Shown: positions 63,146-64,000 of the stretch, one piece after another
Layout: each line of letters begins with the position of its first letter
Numbering within the stretch: the first letter of the stretch is position 1
NCBI GenBank assembly: GCA_010672925.1
Contig: JAAHFP010000015.1
Coordinates: 62,001-126,000 of the forward strand
Direction of reading: 5' to 3'
From: Symploca sp. SIO1C2
Lineage (GTDB): Bacteria; Cyanobacteriota; Cyanobacteriia; Cyanobacteriales; Coleofasciculaceae
Length of the DNA: 64,000 bases
Position numbers and translations under genes: made by a program
Notes under the pieces: generated by a model
What the model saw: the letters and a program-made list of their open reading frames with translations, nothing else
Told to the model about the DNA's origin: nothing
The model's database searches: none

Positions 63146-64000
63146 TCAATATCGCTGCCGCACGGTTACTTTAATGCCATATTTGGGACGCAATGTAAAT
63201 TGAGGATCGATAGCAATAGGTTGATTGGGAACCAATTTAAGATGAAACCGCTGGGCAATCATGACTAAAATTAGAGTAGCTTCCATCAGTGCAAAATTCT
63301 TGCCAATGCAGGAATGCGCTCCACCTCCAAAGGGAAGATAAGCAAACTTTGACCTTTGTTTTTCAAATTCAGGCAGAAAGCGATCGGGGTCAAATTGGTC
63401 TGGATTATGCCAAAATTCAGGATGACGACCAATAAAATAAGTTGCAATATTGAAGACCGAGCCCTTGGGAATAAAATATCCCTGAATCTCATCATCTTCT
63501 AGCGCGATTCTAGGAGCTAACCCCATTCCTGGAGGACATAAACGTAAAGATTCATCTAATACTCGACGGGTATATTGCAGTTGGGAAATTTGTTGCCAGG
63601 TTGGAGCCTGATCATGTAAAATTGTGTCTAATTCATGGAGCAGATTGGCCATAATATGAGGATGTGTTCCCAACAAATACCAAGTCCAGGCTAAGGTGGT
63701 TGCCGTAGTTTCATGACCAGCGTTAATTAAGGTAATCACTTCATCAAGGAGTTGGCGATCGCTCATACGTTTTCCTGTTTCTTCATCCTGGGTTGCTAAC
63801 AGCATCGACAATAAATCATGCTGAGCAGTTGGGTTTTGACGCCGGGATTGAATAATTTCGAGGACAACACGATCAAGGGTTTGTTTGGCTTGACGAAAGC
63901 TACGGTTTTTAGATGTGGGTATCCAAGCAGGAAATGCCAGTGGTGTATTCAGACGATAATAGACATAGTTGAGTGCTGTTCGGAATGCTTGTCCCAATTG
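63146..64000 (-). CDS. Cytochrome P450 (partial, N-terminus outside window)
   Basis: At least 283 residues to the window edge; the first codon is not a true start. I-helix AGHETTATTLAWTWYLLGTHP, ExxR in DESLRLCPPG, the PERF-like block DPDRFLP and the heme Cys in FGGGAHSCIGKNFALME. A bacterial class P450, possibly of the CYP110 group abundant in cyanobacteria (group assignment from memory). The N-terminal third lies beyond position 64000. Confidence 0.9.
   Translation of the reverse strand, partial: QLGQAFRTALNYVYYRLNTPLAFPAWIPTSKNRSFRQAKQTLDRVVLEIIQSRRQNPTAQHDLLSMLLATQDEETGKRMSDRQLLDEVITLINAGHETTATTLAWTWYLLGTHPHIMANLLHELDTILHDQAPTWQQISQLQYTRRVLDESLRLCPPGMGLAPRIALEDDEIQGYFIPKGSVFNIATYFIGRHPEFWHNPDQFDPDRFLPEFEKQRSKFAYLPFGGGAHSCIGKNFALMEATLILVMIAQRFHLKLVPNQPIAIDPQFTLRPKYGIKVTVRQRY

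Overview
The window reads as chromosome of a filamentous-type, non-marine-picoplankton cyanobacterium. HIP1 octamers (GCGATCGC) are scattered throughout, and the gene content is cyanobacterial: light-independent-chelatase-type chlD, minCDE with a cyanobacterial MinC, GAF/CHASE sensors, a CHAT caspase-like protease, DUF928, DUF4278, Uma2 nucleases and a PEP-CTERM protein. Intergenic DNA is rich in heptanucleotide tandem repeats (STRR type) and small inverted-repeat elements. This looks like large-genome Oscillatoriales-like cyanobacteria (Moorea/Coleofasciculus-like); the genus is inference only.

Layout. 1-2.6 kb: a sensor (CHASE+GAF, cut by the window start) and an OmpR-type regulator with a C-terminal Hpt domain. 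2.8-8.7 kb: an orphan Dnd-associated protein 4, a Uma2 nuclease, a CPBP membrane protease, a long heptamer array and two convergent alpha/beta-hydrolase-fold proteins that seem to lack the nucleophile. 8.7-12.1 kb: toxin-antitoxin relics bracketed by a duplicated 3' end of chlD, then intact chlD. 12.27-13.80 kb: an eight-copy array of about 200 bp units, each with a promoter-like and a terminator-like signal. 14-17.7 kb: a cysteine-cluster protein, two half-size GDT1-type cation exporters, YraN, ureidoglycolate lyase and small conserved proteins. 18.5-20.9 kb: an epimerase, tRNA-Lys and class II aldolase. 21.9-25.7 kb: an FHA/winged-helix protein, a zinc-ribbon Ser/Thr kinase and a membrane protein. 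25.8-33.9 kb: ammonium transporter, secF, secD, pdhB, a DUF3368/UPF0175 toxin-antitoxin pair and a cupin. 34-38 kb: an EF-hand protein, a phosphoribosyltransferase-like operon with a frameshifted first gene, and minCDE. 38-44.3 kb: CHASE2-PP2C phosphatase, DUF928 and CHAT-TPR, all on the minus strand. 45-54.7 kb: small secreted proteins, a PEP-CTERM protein, hisH, a C15-like peptidase, mtnP, a zinc-ribbon protein, a Crp regulator, an ABM-fold protein and a WD40 protein. 55-64 kb: dppB-like permease, VOC+GNAT pair, sodium symporter, degraded methyltransferase, secreted NTF2-like protein, parDE-like pair, orphan antitoxin, methyltransferase and a P450 cut by the window end.

How it fits together. 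Housekeeping genes (chlD, fba, secDF, pdhB, minCDE, hisH, mtnP) are interleaved with signalling proteins, at least five toxin-antitoxin or TA-relic loci, and dense non-coding repeats. The heptamer arrays very often begin within a few bases of a stop codon. The strongest candidates for something undescribed are the tandem promoter-short RNA-terminator array at 12.3-13.8 kb, the chlD-3'-end duplication around TA relics, the FHA/kinase/membrane cassette, the CHAT/DUF928/CHASE2-phosphatase set, and small inverted-repeat elements that sit exactly on start or stop codons. All functional statements rest on motifs recognised by eye; no search or folding program was run.
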